Positions 43,625 to 54,793 of a stretch of 64,000 nt of DNA are shown piece by piece; the stretch's first letter is position 1; each line of letters opens with the position of its first letter. Made by a program: the position numbers and the translations under genes. Source of the DNA: Cliona cf. orientalis (lineage: Eukaryota > Porifera > Demospongiae > Clionaida > Clionaidae); NCBI GenBank assembly GCA_963930775.1, contig OZ005704.1, positions 2,046,001 through 2,110,000 on the forward strand, in the 5' to 3' direction. Under the pieces are notes generated by a model. That model worked only from the letters and a program-made list of their open reading frames with translations, was not told where the DNA came from and did no database searches.

Positions 43625-44403
43625 CTATAATCAACTGCATATATGCATGCATGCATGAACACAGCTTAAAATAATCACTACGACCCTACACTGAAATTCT
43701 TAACATTATCATTAAACTTTCGATTTTTTGTAAATCGCAAAACAATTCAAGTTAATTATGCCATAGGTTTCTTCCCTCAAAAGTTTCCCTTTCTATGGCA
43801 GTCTAACACATTAACATAGCAATGACATATCTAGTTAGCATGTTAGCACACACAATCTTAATGACCGCACAACCTATAGCAACATTACATTAACAGATCG
43901 AGTATAATATAATATTATACTGGACACAAAGATCAACACAATGTCATACTGGGTACTACTACAGAGAAATTCATAATGAATGATAAGTCTAGATCTATGA
44001 CAAATCTTTCAGGCTATGTAATTATAATTGTACGGTATTAAATTTAAGGACCATGTACTATTTTAAATCATATTCTTTGTTGTTCCGTCAAACAACTTCA
44101 AAGTTGGCTAACATAATTAATGAAGCATTGGTTCCTAATGTGAAATCCAACAGTGCTCATAGTAACTTCGACATAATAATATTATATTAAATGTCCTGAT
44201 TGATATCTTTGAAATGGTACAGACATTGTGAAGTCCTATGGCTCATAGTACGTAGTGAACCTTTATGTGGTGCTTGTGCTATAGATACTGAGTATATATG
44301 GCACTAAAAAATGCATCAATGGGTTGCAAGCTGTGAGGATAGGTTCCGAGACATGTTTACCTATAGTAGCAATTTAGCCACCATATCATGATCACTTTGT
44401 GTT
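43625..44403. other. Intergenic, GPCR 3' flank
   Basis: The presumed GPCR 3' UTR and AT-rich sequence. No exon or clear repeat was recognised before the LINE fossil. Confidence 0.6.
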
Positions 44404-44770
44404 GTGGAATCTTGGCTTAGCAGTGAGATAGATGACTCAGAGATTAGTATTCAGGGCTACAATGTTGTCAGACTGGACCGCACCAGACATGGTTGGTGGC
44501 CTTGTAATTTATGTTCATGATATGTTTTCATATTCTAGTCTGTTTTGTTCAATGGGAGCCCTGATTTTGAATTACTCACGTTATCTTGTAAGTCACCCAC
44601 AAATAATCCTGATTTTTATCTTGCTCTTTTTTATAGACCACCCAGTTCCAATTTTTTTTATTGTTAGATACTTTATTTTCTACTCTTTATACTTTTAGCC
44701 CAGCAGTCTTTACTAATTTTTGTATCATTGGAGATTTTAATGTTAATTTTTTATCACCAACAGCTCCGTC
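44404..44770 (+). mobile_element. Fossil of a LINE endonuclease domain
   Basis: Spread over frames broken by indels, the strand encodes the hallmark order of a non-LTR retrotransposon AP-like endonuclease: ESWLSSEI near the start, GYNVVRLDR, then GGLVIYVHD, YRPPSS and finally IIGDFNVNF. At least two frameshifts and stops disable it. The reverse transcriptase part is missing. The fossil ends shortly before the foldback element at 44794. The clade (CR1, jockey or similar) cannot be decided. Confidence 0.8.
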
Positions 44771-45088
44771 ATAATAAACTCACGAATATTATGTACGGTG
44801 GTCCAGAAGGCCCATTCCAAACTTCCAATTTCTCGATTTCCATTTCTGAATTGGTCATTTCCAAAATTGTCATTTCAAAATCTTTACTTAAAACCTTTAT
44901 CTTAGCCAGCAACTAGACTACTGTGTTTAATGGCTTCTGCGAACTCCGCATCTTTGAGCATAGATAGAGTGAGCACTCAAACCAGATAGCACACCGCGTC
45001 ATACTCCAAATTATATCGGCGTGCGGACTAGGGGGTCAAAGGTCAACACTACATGGTTCTCGATTTCTATTTCTGAATTGACGATTTC

Positions 45089-46427
45089 TATGGTGGCCGA
45101 GAAGGACACTATCCGTGGTACACATCGACCCCGACGCGTGAACACCTCTCCCGACGTACGTTTTCCGACGCGTGAACAACTCTCCCGATGCTCATTTTCC
45201 CGACGCGCGAACTATGGTGGCCGAGACGGACACTATCCATGGTACACTGTCACACTGATCCCCCAACGTGTGTTTCCCGACGCGTGAACTCCTATCCCGA
45301 CGTGCGTTTTCCGACGCGTGAACCCCTCTCCCGACGTGCATTTCGGGCCCGACGCATGAAACTCTTCCTCGTCCGACATGCATTTTCCCGTCGTTCGTTT
45401 CCCGCTTCGTACTTTTCCACATTGGCCTTATCAGAGGTATGGTTCAAGCTCTCGATGTGCGTTTATCTCCCGAAGCGTACAGCGGTTTGCAAATGTCAGT
45501 ACAGTAAACAGAGCGCCGTGCGCATAATATGTCTTGGGGGTTGGCAGTGGTCTCCCAAATTAAGCCTTCACATTTGAGAGCCAAGTAAGTGGTTATCACT
45601 TAAATAAAGGCCTAGATCATAAGGCCGCTAGAAGCGTAGAGGTGGAGGAGCCTAGTTCGAGGCTACAAATATATGTGGGCGTGGCCGCGCAAAAGACGCT
45701 TATAGGCGGGATGACCGCTTCTCTATTAATAAATAAAGGTTCATCTCTTTTCCTACTAAACTTAATTGCAACTTAGGAATATTAATATTATACTGGCAAT
45801 ACAAATGAACTAGAGTGCGCAATTTCTATGCTTCTGCACTTTTTAGTTAAATAAATATTAAATAATTATTATTTATTGTGCGTTATTCTAAATAGCTATT
45901 ACGCATGCGTACTACAAAGTTTCGGCTGTAACGCGGACAATGAATATAGCTATAGCTAGTGACTGTCTCTGCTGCTCATCTGCACCGTTAGCCAAGGATG
46001 CATATGTGACACCCCATGCAACCCTTATTTTAAAAGAGTGCTCGTAGCTATGTACACGCTGTGGCACATCAGAGTGTTTCACAAGTCGAGAACGCATGTT
46101 GGAAGATTTCGCATGTTGGGAAAACGCGTTGAAAGACCAGTAGCTATCACATATCGAAACAGTTTCAAAAGTTTCACGCGTCGGAAATCGCACGTCGGGA
46201 GAGGATTTCACGCGTCGGGAAAACGAACGTCGGGAAAGGTTCACGCATCGGGAAACGCGCGTCGGGAAAACGAACGTCGGGAGAGGGGTTGACGAGTCGG
46301 AAAACGTATGTCGGGGCAAGATGAACGTCGGGAGAGGGGTTCGTACGTCGGAAAACGAACGTCGGAAGAAGTGTTCACGCGTCGGGGTCGATGTGTACCA
46401 CGGATAGTGTCCTTCTCGGCCACCATA
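45089..46427. mobile_element. Inner foldback element, 1,339 bp, TSD GATTTC
   Basis: The ends TATGGTGGCCGAGAAGGACA and its complement are bounded by exact GATTTC repeats (45083-45088 and 46428-46433), proving insertion into the arm of the outer element. The arms are CpG-rich arrays of motifs such as CCGACGCGTGAAC and TCCCGACGT, quite unlike the AT-rich host arms. An extra copy of the terminal motif lies inside at 45214. No transposase is seen. Confidence 0.92.
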
Positions 46428-46759
46428 GATTTCCAATTCTGGGGATTTCTAATTTAGTAGATTCCCTATTTCATTCTAGCTACGTAGCGTTTGCATCCTT
46501 CCCTTCAGGGAGTTACATAGGGCGCATGCGCACAGGAATGTGAACCTTTGCGTGTCCAAGCCCCGCCCCTATCTGTGAAGCGCATGGAAGATAATATTTA
46601 ATATCGCTGATGGTCACAGAAAAGCCTTACTAATGCAATGGTGGTGAAAACAAAATTAATATAAAAAGTAGCTATAGAACGCAAAGAGATAGTTTTTATA
46701 CAAAAAATTAATGGGAGGGGCAAGCTAGGGCTAGGATTTAATATACTGGGAATGTATCA

Positions 46760-46820
46760 AGCCTCATTCCCAGGCCACACCCAGTTGCCCGCTGACTGGG
46801 AGTGGCCTGAGAATGAGGCT
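46760..46820. repeat. 61-bp hairpin, AGCCTCATTC ends
   Basis: AGCCTCATTCCCAGGCCAC is mirrored by GTGGCCTGAGAATGAGGCT with one mismatch. A half copy is at 18298-18318 in an intron of the vWFA receptor, so this is a dispersed family. Confidence 0.75.
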
Positions 46821-47436
46821 ACGATGTACCACAACTTTAGAAATGAAGAGTTTAGAAACGCAGCGCAGTGAGGAATTGGAAATCGTTACTTCAGAAACAG
46901 ATATCGACTCGACGATAACTCGATAGTGTTGACCATTGACCCCTAGCCTGCGTGCCAGCATTAGAGTATGACGCGGTATACTATATCTGGTTTGAGTGCT
47001 CGCTCTATCCTCTGTCTACGCTCAAAGACACGAAGTTCGCGGAAGCTACCATTAAATACAGTAGTCTAGCTGCTGGCTAAAGTAAAGATTTTGAAATTAT
47101 AATTTTAGAAATACGAGTTTGGAAATGATAAATTCAGAAATGGAAATCGAGAAATTGGAAGTTTGGAATGGGCCTTCTCAGCCACCGTAACGTATAGGAG
47201 ATGCACATGCATTGTACAAACCTATGGTGGCCCAGAAACCAGAGGGGCCATCCATCTTGTAATTTGTAATTTGGATTTTTTTCAATTTTGTACTTTTGCA
47301 AAGTTGTATTTTTTCAATCTTGCACGTTTGAAAACATGCAGTTTGCCAAACTATAAATCTAAGAGCAGGTGAAAATTGTGTAGTGTATGCCATGAGTACG
47401 GTGGCCGAGAAGGTACATGAGATTTCCCACACATGT

Positions 47437-47463
47437 ACACACACACACACACACACACACACA
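47437..47463 (+). repeat. (CA)n microsatellite
   Basis: Roughly 13 CA units following ACATGTA. It is the source of short open frames here. Confidence 0.95.
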
Positions 47464-47536
47464 TGTTACGACGCAAATGCGATCCCGACCCATTCGCGAT
47501 ACGCCGGTACGTACGCCGCCGCGATCACTGGACGAT

Positions 47537-47750
47537 ATGGATGGGAGGGGCTGGGAGGTCAGGGGATGGGTTGCGAATGGTTAGTGTGGGAGGGGCTGGG
47601 AGGTCTGGGGATGGGTTGCGAATGGTTAGCAGGGTTAGTCTCTAGGGTTTGCGTATACATGGACTGGAGGGGCTGGGAGGTCTGGGGCTGGGTTGTGAAT
47701 GGTTAGCAGGGTTAGTGTGGGAGGGGCTGGGTTGTGTAGGGTTTGTCTAT
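47537..47750 (+). repeat. GC-rich minisatellite
   Basis: About four imperfect units built on GGGAGGGGCTGGGAGGTC, then GGGGATGGGTTGCGAATGGT and TAGCAGGGTTAGTGT. Spacing between units varies because of a partial insert (47640-47665). Confidence 0.85.
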
Positions 47751-47784
47751 AAAATAGTTGAAATAACAGCTGTCGGCAGCAACA

Positions 47785-47852
47785 ACGGTGGTGGCCGAGT
47801 GGTTGGGCTCTTATGTATGGGACGGAATGGAGCGGGTTCGAATCTTGCCGTA
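47785..47852 (+). ncRNA. tRNA-derived sequence (SINE head), tRNA-Ser/Leu-like
   Basis: An A box TGGCCGAGTGG (47792-47802) and B box GGTTCGAATC (47835-47844) lie about 33 bp apart, as in a pol III internal promoter. A T arm can form (GCGGG-TTCGAAT-CTTGC). The acceptor and anticodon arms do not form properly, so this is not a working tRNA. T-runs follow at 47862-47877. Best read as a SINE or tRNA pseudogene. Confidence 0.6.
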
Positions 47853-48424
47853 CACTTTGACTTTTTTCTTTTTTTTTCCCTGTCGAATTTTTCTAAGTGT
47901 TGATAGATCGCATTTGCGTTAGATCGCATTCGTGTCGTAACAACACACACAAGTTGGGTATAGTATTGATAACCTTACTATGATGACATAAGCTCACACC
48001 CCCTGTCATCAAGGCTGCATCAACATCGAGGCCAACTTGCACTATTAGTCTTGTATCAATAATTATTATGGCATCATTCCCATTTCAAGTTGATAAACCG
48101 ATAATGGATTTCTTTGCTTCTATGCGGACTGATAGCAACAGTAGATGGTGGTGCTGCTATGACATTGTAGTGTGCACCACGGTTATATAATGTGCATCTC
48201 TTGTGCATACACATCATAGTTTTTACTAGATCTTAATGTATGTCCCTTACTGTTGGGGTACTGAATGCAAATTAACTAGTAAACAGCAGGTTTGCAGAAG
48301 TGCCTGATTGACAAACTGCATGTTTGCAAAAGTGCAAAATTGATAAACTGCAAGTTTACAAAATGTAACTTTGAAAAATTGCAAAGATGGATGGCCCTTC
48401 TGGGCCACCATACCGAATGCATAC

Positions 48425-48991
48425 CTTCCTTTGTTTTCATTGTTTGCCAGTTTTCCATCATTGCCATAATTCCAAGTGAACACACGACCAACACCTGGAA
48501 ATAAATTATTGGTGATCATTAGGTAAAATTTGGTACATACTCATACTCGAGGACACTCAAGGTTTTCATAACCTCCTTCCCCCCCCCCCCCACTAGCTTC
48601 TCAGTGTCACTTTTTTGTATGTGAACATAACATTGAAAACCTTGGACGAGCTCGAGGCTTGGTGACACACACAATTAATTTTCATGCAAATTTATGATTT
48701 GAGCACACTCACTACTTAAAATTACTGAATGACAAATGTTGACTCACTAGTCAGAGTGGCTGAGAAGTTTGCACCGCAGGCAACCTGTGAGACCTGAAAT
48801 CCCGAGGGATTATTGACCTGCCTTGGTTTGGTGACCTCTGTGTAGGAGACGGAGAGGCCAAGCTGAGAGACGCTGTTGTCCCCCCCCCCCCCCCCCCCAG
48901 AGCTGTACACCACACCAGTCGAGGAGAGAGCAAGGTTGTGACTGTCACCACAACTAATGTCCGAAGTGATCGGCCCGGCTGGTTGCAATTG
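48425..48991 (-). pseudogene. RCC1-repeat gene fragment, 5' copy
   Basis: Two exons on the minus strand, 48991-48748 and 48494-48425, splice in phase. They encode RCC1 blade sequence (ISCGDSHNLALSS, VACGANFSATLT, then GRVFTWNYGNDGKL). RCC1 propellers commonly act as exchange factors or scaffolds. No start exon is visible before the divergent kinase gene. The second exon's donor is followed within 15 bp by the end of a foldback element, so the rest of the gene is missing. A 19-base G run (minus strand) in the first exon encodes consecutive glycines. The second exon is duplicated at 55588-55657. It could be expressed as a truncated product, but I regard it as a remnant. Confidence 0.7.
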
Positions 48992-49193
48992 CTAGAAAAT
49001 CAGTATGTGCATGATGTGTGTGTAATTAAATTCAGTCGAGGGAACATACACATGTAGAACGCTCTACATACATGTGATGTATAAGAACAATGAGTACCAT
49101 TGTACCTTCGTTACCATACATGGAAAAATTTTCGATATCTCGACTGCGGCTCCGCTACTGACGACCCTTGCCTATTCATTATCAAAACACGAC
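48992..49193. promoter_or_regulatory. Short 5' region of the kinase-Kelch gene
   Basis: About 200 bp between the divergent RCC1 remnant and the kinase start codon. It must contain the kinase 5' UTR and probably its core promoter. No clear promoter element is seen. An in-frame upstream ATG at 49074 would add 40 residues of uncharacteristic sequence. Confidence 0.4.
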
Positions 49194-52100
49194 ATGGCTG
49201 CATTGAGAGGTCAGTTTCGAGGTCTTGCAAACGACAGGAACCTGCGACGATTCGTGGTGCAGGCGAGACCCACTGGTAGACAGCTGGGCACTGGCTCCTA
49301 CGGAACAGTAGAAGAGGTAATAGAAAAATTAATGGTAAAATCATGTAGCTAATAGGTGCTAACGAGCCATATGCCCTTGTTGATGCAGGTTGAGGCGAAC
49401 GGGCTAGTGTGTGCTGGAAAGAAAATCCTTGAGATTCTATTGGACGTTGGAAATGTTGGAGTGAGAGACATTGCTGCCAAGTACGTGCAGGAGTGCCAGC
49501 TGATGTCTGATCTTCGTCATCCAAACATCACCCAGTTCCTGGGTCTGTGTTTCCTCCCCAACTGCCAACTCCCTGTGCTGGTGATGGAGAAACTGGAGAG
49601 TAGCCTGGACGATCTACTTGAGAGTGTCCCCAACATCCCTCTAGCCCTGAAGCGCTCCATGCTCGAGGACGTAGCCAGGGGTCTGCTCTATCTACACAAC
49701 CATGATCCTCAAATCATCCACAAGGACCTGACGGCAAAGAATGTGCTCTTGACTCCCTCTCTTGCTGCCAAAATCACAGACTTTGGGAATTCTCGTATCG
49801 TGAACATCCAGCCAGGTCAGCTAGCTCAGACGCTGTCTCGAAATCCAGGGACACTGGTGTACATGCCTCCTGAAGCACTTGCTGATACTGCTCGATACGG
49901 CCCCAGCCTGGACATCTTCTCATTTGGAATTTTTGTTGGATTACAGGTAGGCCCTCAGTTTTATACTTCTCTTTTAGATGCCACCTATAGTTATTCTAAC
50001 TGTTAAGTAAAGATTTGATATTGTCTCTAGTTGATTGGAAGAAAGGATATTGGCTTTTTTATTCCACAGATATTTCCTGGAACGCTTTTAGAGCCCACAT
50101 ATTCTGATCCTGAAAATCAAGATAATCTCTTGGCACGTTCTGAAACTGAGCGACGTCAGGTATACATTGATCATCTTGACCGAAAACTACCAGAATATGG
50201 ACACCACCCCTTTGTACAACTGGTGAAACGCTGCCTGAAAAACACAGCTTCACAAAGACCCACGGCTGAAGGTGTGCTAAGATCTCTGGAAGAAATGAAG
50301 CCAGTTATCGATGGTCCTTGTGGAGAAGTAGCCAGGATTGATGCTGTGAGACAGGTGGTGATGATGAGAGCTATACTGGGAAGAGAGACAGAGGTGAGGA
50401 GGAAGACTGATGAGTCAGCAGCTAAGGATGAGGAGATTCATCACCTACAACAGGAGTTGGAGCAGGAGCAGGTAGGACAGTTATGAGAGTGCATCATCAT
50501 TATTACTAGTGGTGATGAAAATCATCTGTGTGGGGTGAGCCTTCGCCAAGTCAAGATTTCTTGAAAGCACACAGGCATGGGGCTGGGCCAACTGACTAGT
50601 ACATGTATGTCAGTCACTTGCACAAGTAATAGCATAGCTAGGCCTGAGAAGCTACCTTGAGAGTGAAAGCATCATAGATTGCTAGTAGTCAATGATGTAC
50701 TACATGCACGCCATGACCTAGTCCCACTAGCCACACCCTTCCCTTGGATTGTGGGGTGTGGCTTGTGAGACTAGCCATGACCTTCAAGTATCTGTAGCCA
50801 GGCCCTGTACAAGCCTCATGATGCAGTCACCTTCATGCTAAGTGAAGTATGCCTACCAGTGATGTTAATTGTGGACCTGAGCCTTGCCAGTGTAGTCCAG
50901 CACTCACCTTTTCCAGCTTCATGCCTTACCTACACTGTTCAAGTCACCTCAGTACCCACAGATCGCATGCAGCACAGTATGAAGTGCGCATGCATGCGTA
51001 TGACGACCATTACATAACGCATTAAAAATTTTAACTCTCTCCTCACTGAAATGATCACCCCACAAACATATATATACGTATAATAATATTATATATATAA
51101 ACCGCTTCCTGTCTCTCGTGTATTCGGGGCTCGCTCAGGCTCGCCCCGAATTAAGTACATGCATGAAATTGTCACTTGATCATTCAGGCTGAGCGAGCTA
51201 GGACTGAGGAACAACTTCAACATACTAATGCACAGCTTCGTCAGCGCACTGCCGATTTACAACAGGAACAGGTTTGTGGGATTTTGAGTACATAAATAAA
51301 CTAGAGCTCTGTAGAGCATATACCCTGCACGCACATTGCGCAATCTGTAGATTTACTATCGGTGCATGACTATAATTTGTGAACTTCAGAGAAATAATGG
51401 AAATTCTGCTTAGTTGTACTGAGGGTTCCGGTGACACTTGAAAAGCGCTCTCTGCACCCAGACCTAGCCCAGACTAGGAAGATATGAATAGTAGTATAGC
51501 TATCTTACATTATGATTGGTTCCATAGGGCAGTCACTTAGTCTGGGTGCCAGCCCTTTCATAAGAGGAGGAAGGGTCTGGTACACTTCGCATCAGCGACT
51601 TGTTCTTCACACCCCACGGGTACCGTGGGGCGACAATTGAGTGTGAAAGCGTCATCCATACGTATTGTGACGTGTACTTGCGTAAGTGTGTGCACTCCAT
51701 AGCCATGCCCATACCAATAATTCTAGTGCAGCTAGCTAGGTCTATTATCGATAGGAAAATCTGATCGCCTCGTGCTTAGTCATGGATTCGGCCATCAGCG
51801 CTCTTAGTGAAGATCACGCTGACTGAATAGCTGATATGCTGTGCTTCTCTTGGGTACATTTTGAGGGCCAAGTGCTTCAGTTCATCTTGTATTCGTACCC
51901 AGGCCACGGGAAGTATGAGACTAGCTGTACCGGCGCTATCGGTGTAGGCCTGGTCCTCGCGTTTAGTGGATAAGAATAGTAGCGGGCGAACTTTTCTGTT
52001 GTTGACCGAGCCTGCAAGTATCGTTCGATCGCGTTCAGTTTCAAACTCGACCCCCCGTCAAGCCCCGTCTGTTGAATTAGCACTTCCGAATTTATGTTCA

Positions 52101-54793
52101 CATCCACTTCGTTAGAGCTACTTTGCTGCAGAACAAGTCGTTGATGTGAAGTGTACCAGACCCTTCCTCCCCTTGTGAAGGGGCTGGCACCCAGACTAAC
52201 AGTCATTATAATATCACGAGCATTATTTAGAACATCGATAATCTTTACTAGTCATACGCTTGGCCACTTAGTTGTGCGCATAAGCAGAAAGCACAATTGG
52301 TATGCATATGCATTGATGGGCACTGTCGATAGACGTGGCTACGGTGGCCAACAAAAAGGCACTATTTGTGACGTTCGTGGACCATATCCCACGATTTGAC
52401 GCACACTGAAGCCAGTTTTTTTTGTGCTAACGACAACAACGACAATGACAACTAGAGCTTTATAGAACACATACCCTGCACGCACATTGGGCAATCTATA
52501 GAGTTGCTTTTGTGTGTGTGGCTATAGTGAACTTCAGAAAATTAGTGGAAATGCTGCTCAATTGTACATAGCTACTGGAGGTCCCAGTGACAAATGCACT
52601 CTCTCTGCACCAGATCTAGACCACTAGGAGATATGAACTGATACTCCCAATATTTTGTTGTAATAGTATAGCCATCTTACATTATGATTTGGTTCCATAG
52701 GGCTACAGATTTCAGCTCCATCAGCGGATACGGATAGACTATAGATTTCACGAGCGTTATTGATTTCGACTATCTTTACCAGTCACATTCTTGGCTACTT
52801 AGTGTGCATGCATGAGCAGAAAACACAATGGACATGCATTATTCATCGAGTAGGCACTGTTGATAGGCGTGGCTACGTTAGCCAACAAAAAGGCACTATT
52901 TGTGACGCCCGTGGACTGTGTCCATCAATTTGACGCACACTGAAGCCAATTTTTCGCCGGATTTGATTGATTCGTTGTGCTTACGAGTCGCTTAGATACC
53001 TACATCTCGAGATATGGCGATTTTTATGCTCACGACAACAACAACAAAACGACACGACCGATTATTTTACCCCTTGCGCATGCACGCGGGGTAATTAATA
53101 AGTTAATTGTCACTGTGTTAGGCTGAGAGGGCTAGGAGCGAGGGACAACTTAATGCACAGCTTCAGCGGACAACCACTGAACTGCAACAGAGAGATGCTC
53201 AAATTCAGCAACAGGCAGCTAATATCCAACGGAAGAATGTCCGAATCCAACAGAATGAGGAAGAATTAAGACAAGCAACAGTTGAGCTCCAGCAAAAAGG
53301 TGTTGAGTTGAACAGTGTCCAACAAAGTCTGCAGGTATTATATCCATGCTCATCAATAATTATTGGGCGTGATTGTTATTCTTTGTACTTACGACGTACA
53401 GTGTCTGCGTGCTGATCTTGAGGACAGAGAGGCTCGGTTGAGGGCACAGGAGGAAGAGATGAAAGAGAGGGATGCTGAAATCAACACACTACTGGGAGAG
53501 CTATGGAGATGTCAGGCTCAATTACTGGGACTGCAGGTAGTACAGAATGATAATACGGTGGAACCTCTCTTAATGGCCACCCATCTATAAAAGTCACTCA
53601 TCTTGGTCCAAGCTACATTGATCACCATACATAGGGGGAAACCCTGAGATAAGGCCACCCCTCTGTAATGGCAAAGCCAATAGTGGCCACTGTAGAGGGG
53701 CTCCACTGTAGTGACATTCATGTATTATTAGGGAGTCTCAGTAACTGTTACATCATTTATAATAATATTATTATGTATACATGTAGGAGGAGCTTTCACA
53801 TATACAGTGGAGAAAGGGACCACCTACGAAACTGGTGAGTTTAGCCGTACATCAAATAATTAGCTATTAGTGGTTGCACAATACTGTCACTAAAACTTCT
53901 TATAGATATCATTGAAAGATCCTCTAAAGTTGAAGTGGAAGCGAGGAGAGGATATGCCATACAGTATGTCAAGCGCCATACAAGCTATAGTGATTGGTGA
54001 TAATGTCTATGTTGGAGGAGGAGCCACTCTATCTAATGAGAATACTTATACTGTGATGGTGTACTCCCTTGCTAGTGGGTCATGGAGCGAGCTACCACCT
54101 CATGAGACTCAGTATTTTGGCATGGCTGCAGTGAATAACAAACTTGTTCTGGTCGGTGGTAACATTGATGATTATAAATATAATATTAAAGCTACTAGTA
54201 TCCTGGCAATGTGGGATGAAGGATCACAAACTTGGACACGCCCCTTTCCTGGGATGCCAACTCCACGACATTTACCATCTATTATTTCCTATCAAAAATG
54301 GCTAGTTGTTGCTGGTGGTTATATTGGACATTCTTATCCAAAAAAGGTAGAGATACTAGACACTCTTTCAGGACAGTGGTATGAAGGATCACCAATGCCT
54401 AGTGGATGTACAGAATTATCTTCAGCCATCAATGGGAACATGTGGTACCTGTCAAGTGGATTTAATTCTCAAGGACCCAACAAACATGTATTCAGTGTAT
54501 GTTTGGATGAGCTCATCTCTCAAGCTCTTTTGCAGTCTGCTGGTAGTACTTCACCTCCTCAGCCATCACCATGGCAGACTCTGACTGACCCTCCACTGAC
54601 ACTCTCCACTGTCTTAGTTCTCAATGGAGCTCTATTGACAGTTGGAGGATATGGAAGTTCAGCCATCCACCACTACCAACCTAGCAGCAGGAGCTGGGTC
54701 AAGGTTGGTGACTTGCTGACTGAACGACAGCAGTGTGCTTGCACAGTTCTCCCTAATCAGTTCTCCCTAATGGAGAGCTATAGCTATTTGTAG
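49194..54793 (+). CDS. Protein kinase-coiled coil-Kelch fusion
   Basis: Eight exons (49194-49316, 49389-49946, 50070-50471, 51188-51271, 53122-53334, 53402-53536, 53787-53834, 53906-54793) join to 816 residues. A complete kinase domain has G-loop GTGSYGTV (32-39), Lys52, helix-C Glu76, catalytic HKDLTAKN (152-159), DFG (172-174) and YMPPE (199-203). HKD replaces HRD but the aspartate is present, so activity is expected. The overall look is TKL-like, with some tyrosine-kinase flavour. A long Gln/Glu-rich coiled coil (about 335-515) follows, in which exons 4 and 5 begin with the same AERAR module. A Kelch-type propeller (about 522-816) follows with repeated VGG motifs. There is no signal peptide or membrane segment, so it is cytosolic. 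The last blade is cut short by small tandem duplications at 54746-54787. A Kelch ending (VVGGYTGILER) resumes in another frame to 54849. Confidence 0.88.
51300..52960. repeat. Two copies of a dispersed repeat in kinase intron 4
   Basis: Copy A (51300-51537 continuing at 52199-52400) and copy B (52445-52960) share ACCCTGCACGCACATTG, GGTTCCATAGGGC and the stretch ending GCCAACAAAAAGGCACTATT. Copy A is split by the inverted-repeat element 51538-52198, while copy B is unsplit. Confidence 0.75.
51538..52198. mobile_element. Inverted-repeat element, TAGTCTGGGTGCCAGCCC ends
   Basis: Arms of about 65 bp (AGGAAGGGTCTGGTACACTTC and its complement inward from the ends) flank a roughly 530-bp centre without coding content. 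CAGTCA occurs close outside both ends but offset by one or two bases. It interrupts repeat copy A, and copy B shows the empty site region. Confidence 0.8.
53554..53710. mobile_element. 157-bp MITE, TACGGTGGAACC ends
   Basis: TACGGTGGAACCTCTCTTAA at the left and GAGGGGCTCCACTGTA at the right form an imperfect terminal inverted repeat with TA edges. It lies in kinase intron 6. The left half recurs at 55933 after the copied exon, so it was present before that duplication. Confidence 0.7.

Larger units (their letters stand above)
44794..47189. mobile_element. Outer foldback element of a nested pair
   Basis: Inverted ends TACGGTGG at 44794 and CCACCGTA at 47189, with arms sharing the blocks CCAAACTTCCAATTTCTCGA and TTTCTGAATT. 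The left flank ATTATG and right flank ACGTAT differ, so a target duplication is not preserved. It contains the 45089-46427 insertion and a 61-bp hairpin. Confidence 0.8.
47223..48412. mobile_element. Third foldback-family element or composite
   Basis: TATGGTGGCCCAGAA at the left and TTCTGGGCCACCATA at the right, each followed inward by GGGGCCATCCATCTT-like and TTTTGCAAA-rich repeats. The flanks do not match. A second left end (TACGGTGGCCGAGAAGG) sits at 47397, so this may be a mosaic. It encloses a CA repeat, a minisatellite and a tRNA-like sequence. The right end abuts an RCC1 pseudogene exon. Confidence 0.65.

Noticed and set aside
45089-46427. CRISPR-like or satellite array because of repeated CCGACGCGTGAAC motifs
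   Set aside because: The repeats are degenerate and unevenly spaced, and they are mirrored in two inverted arms with a target duplication, as in a foldback transposon.
47785-47852. Functional tRNA-Ser gene
   Set aside because: The acceptor stem and long variable arm are missing. Only the internal promoter and T arm are good.
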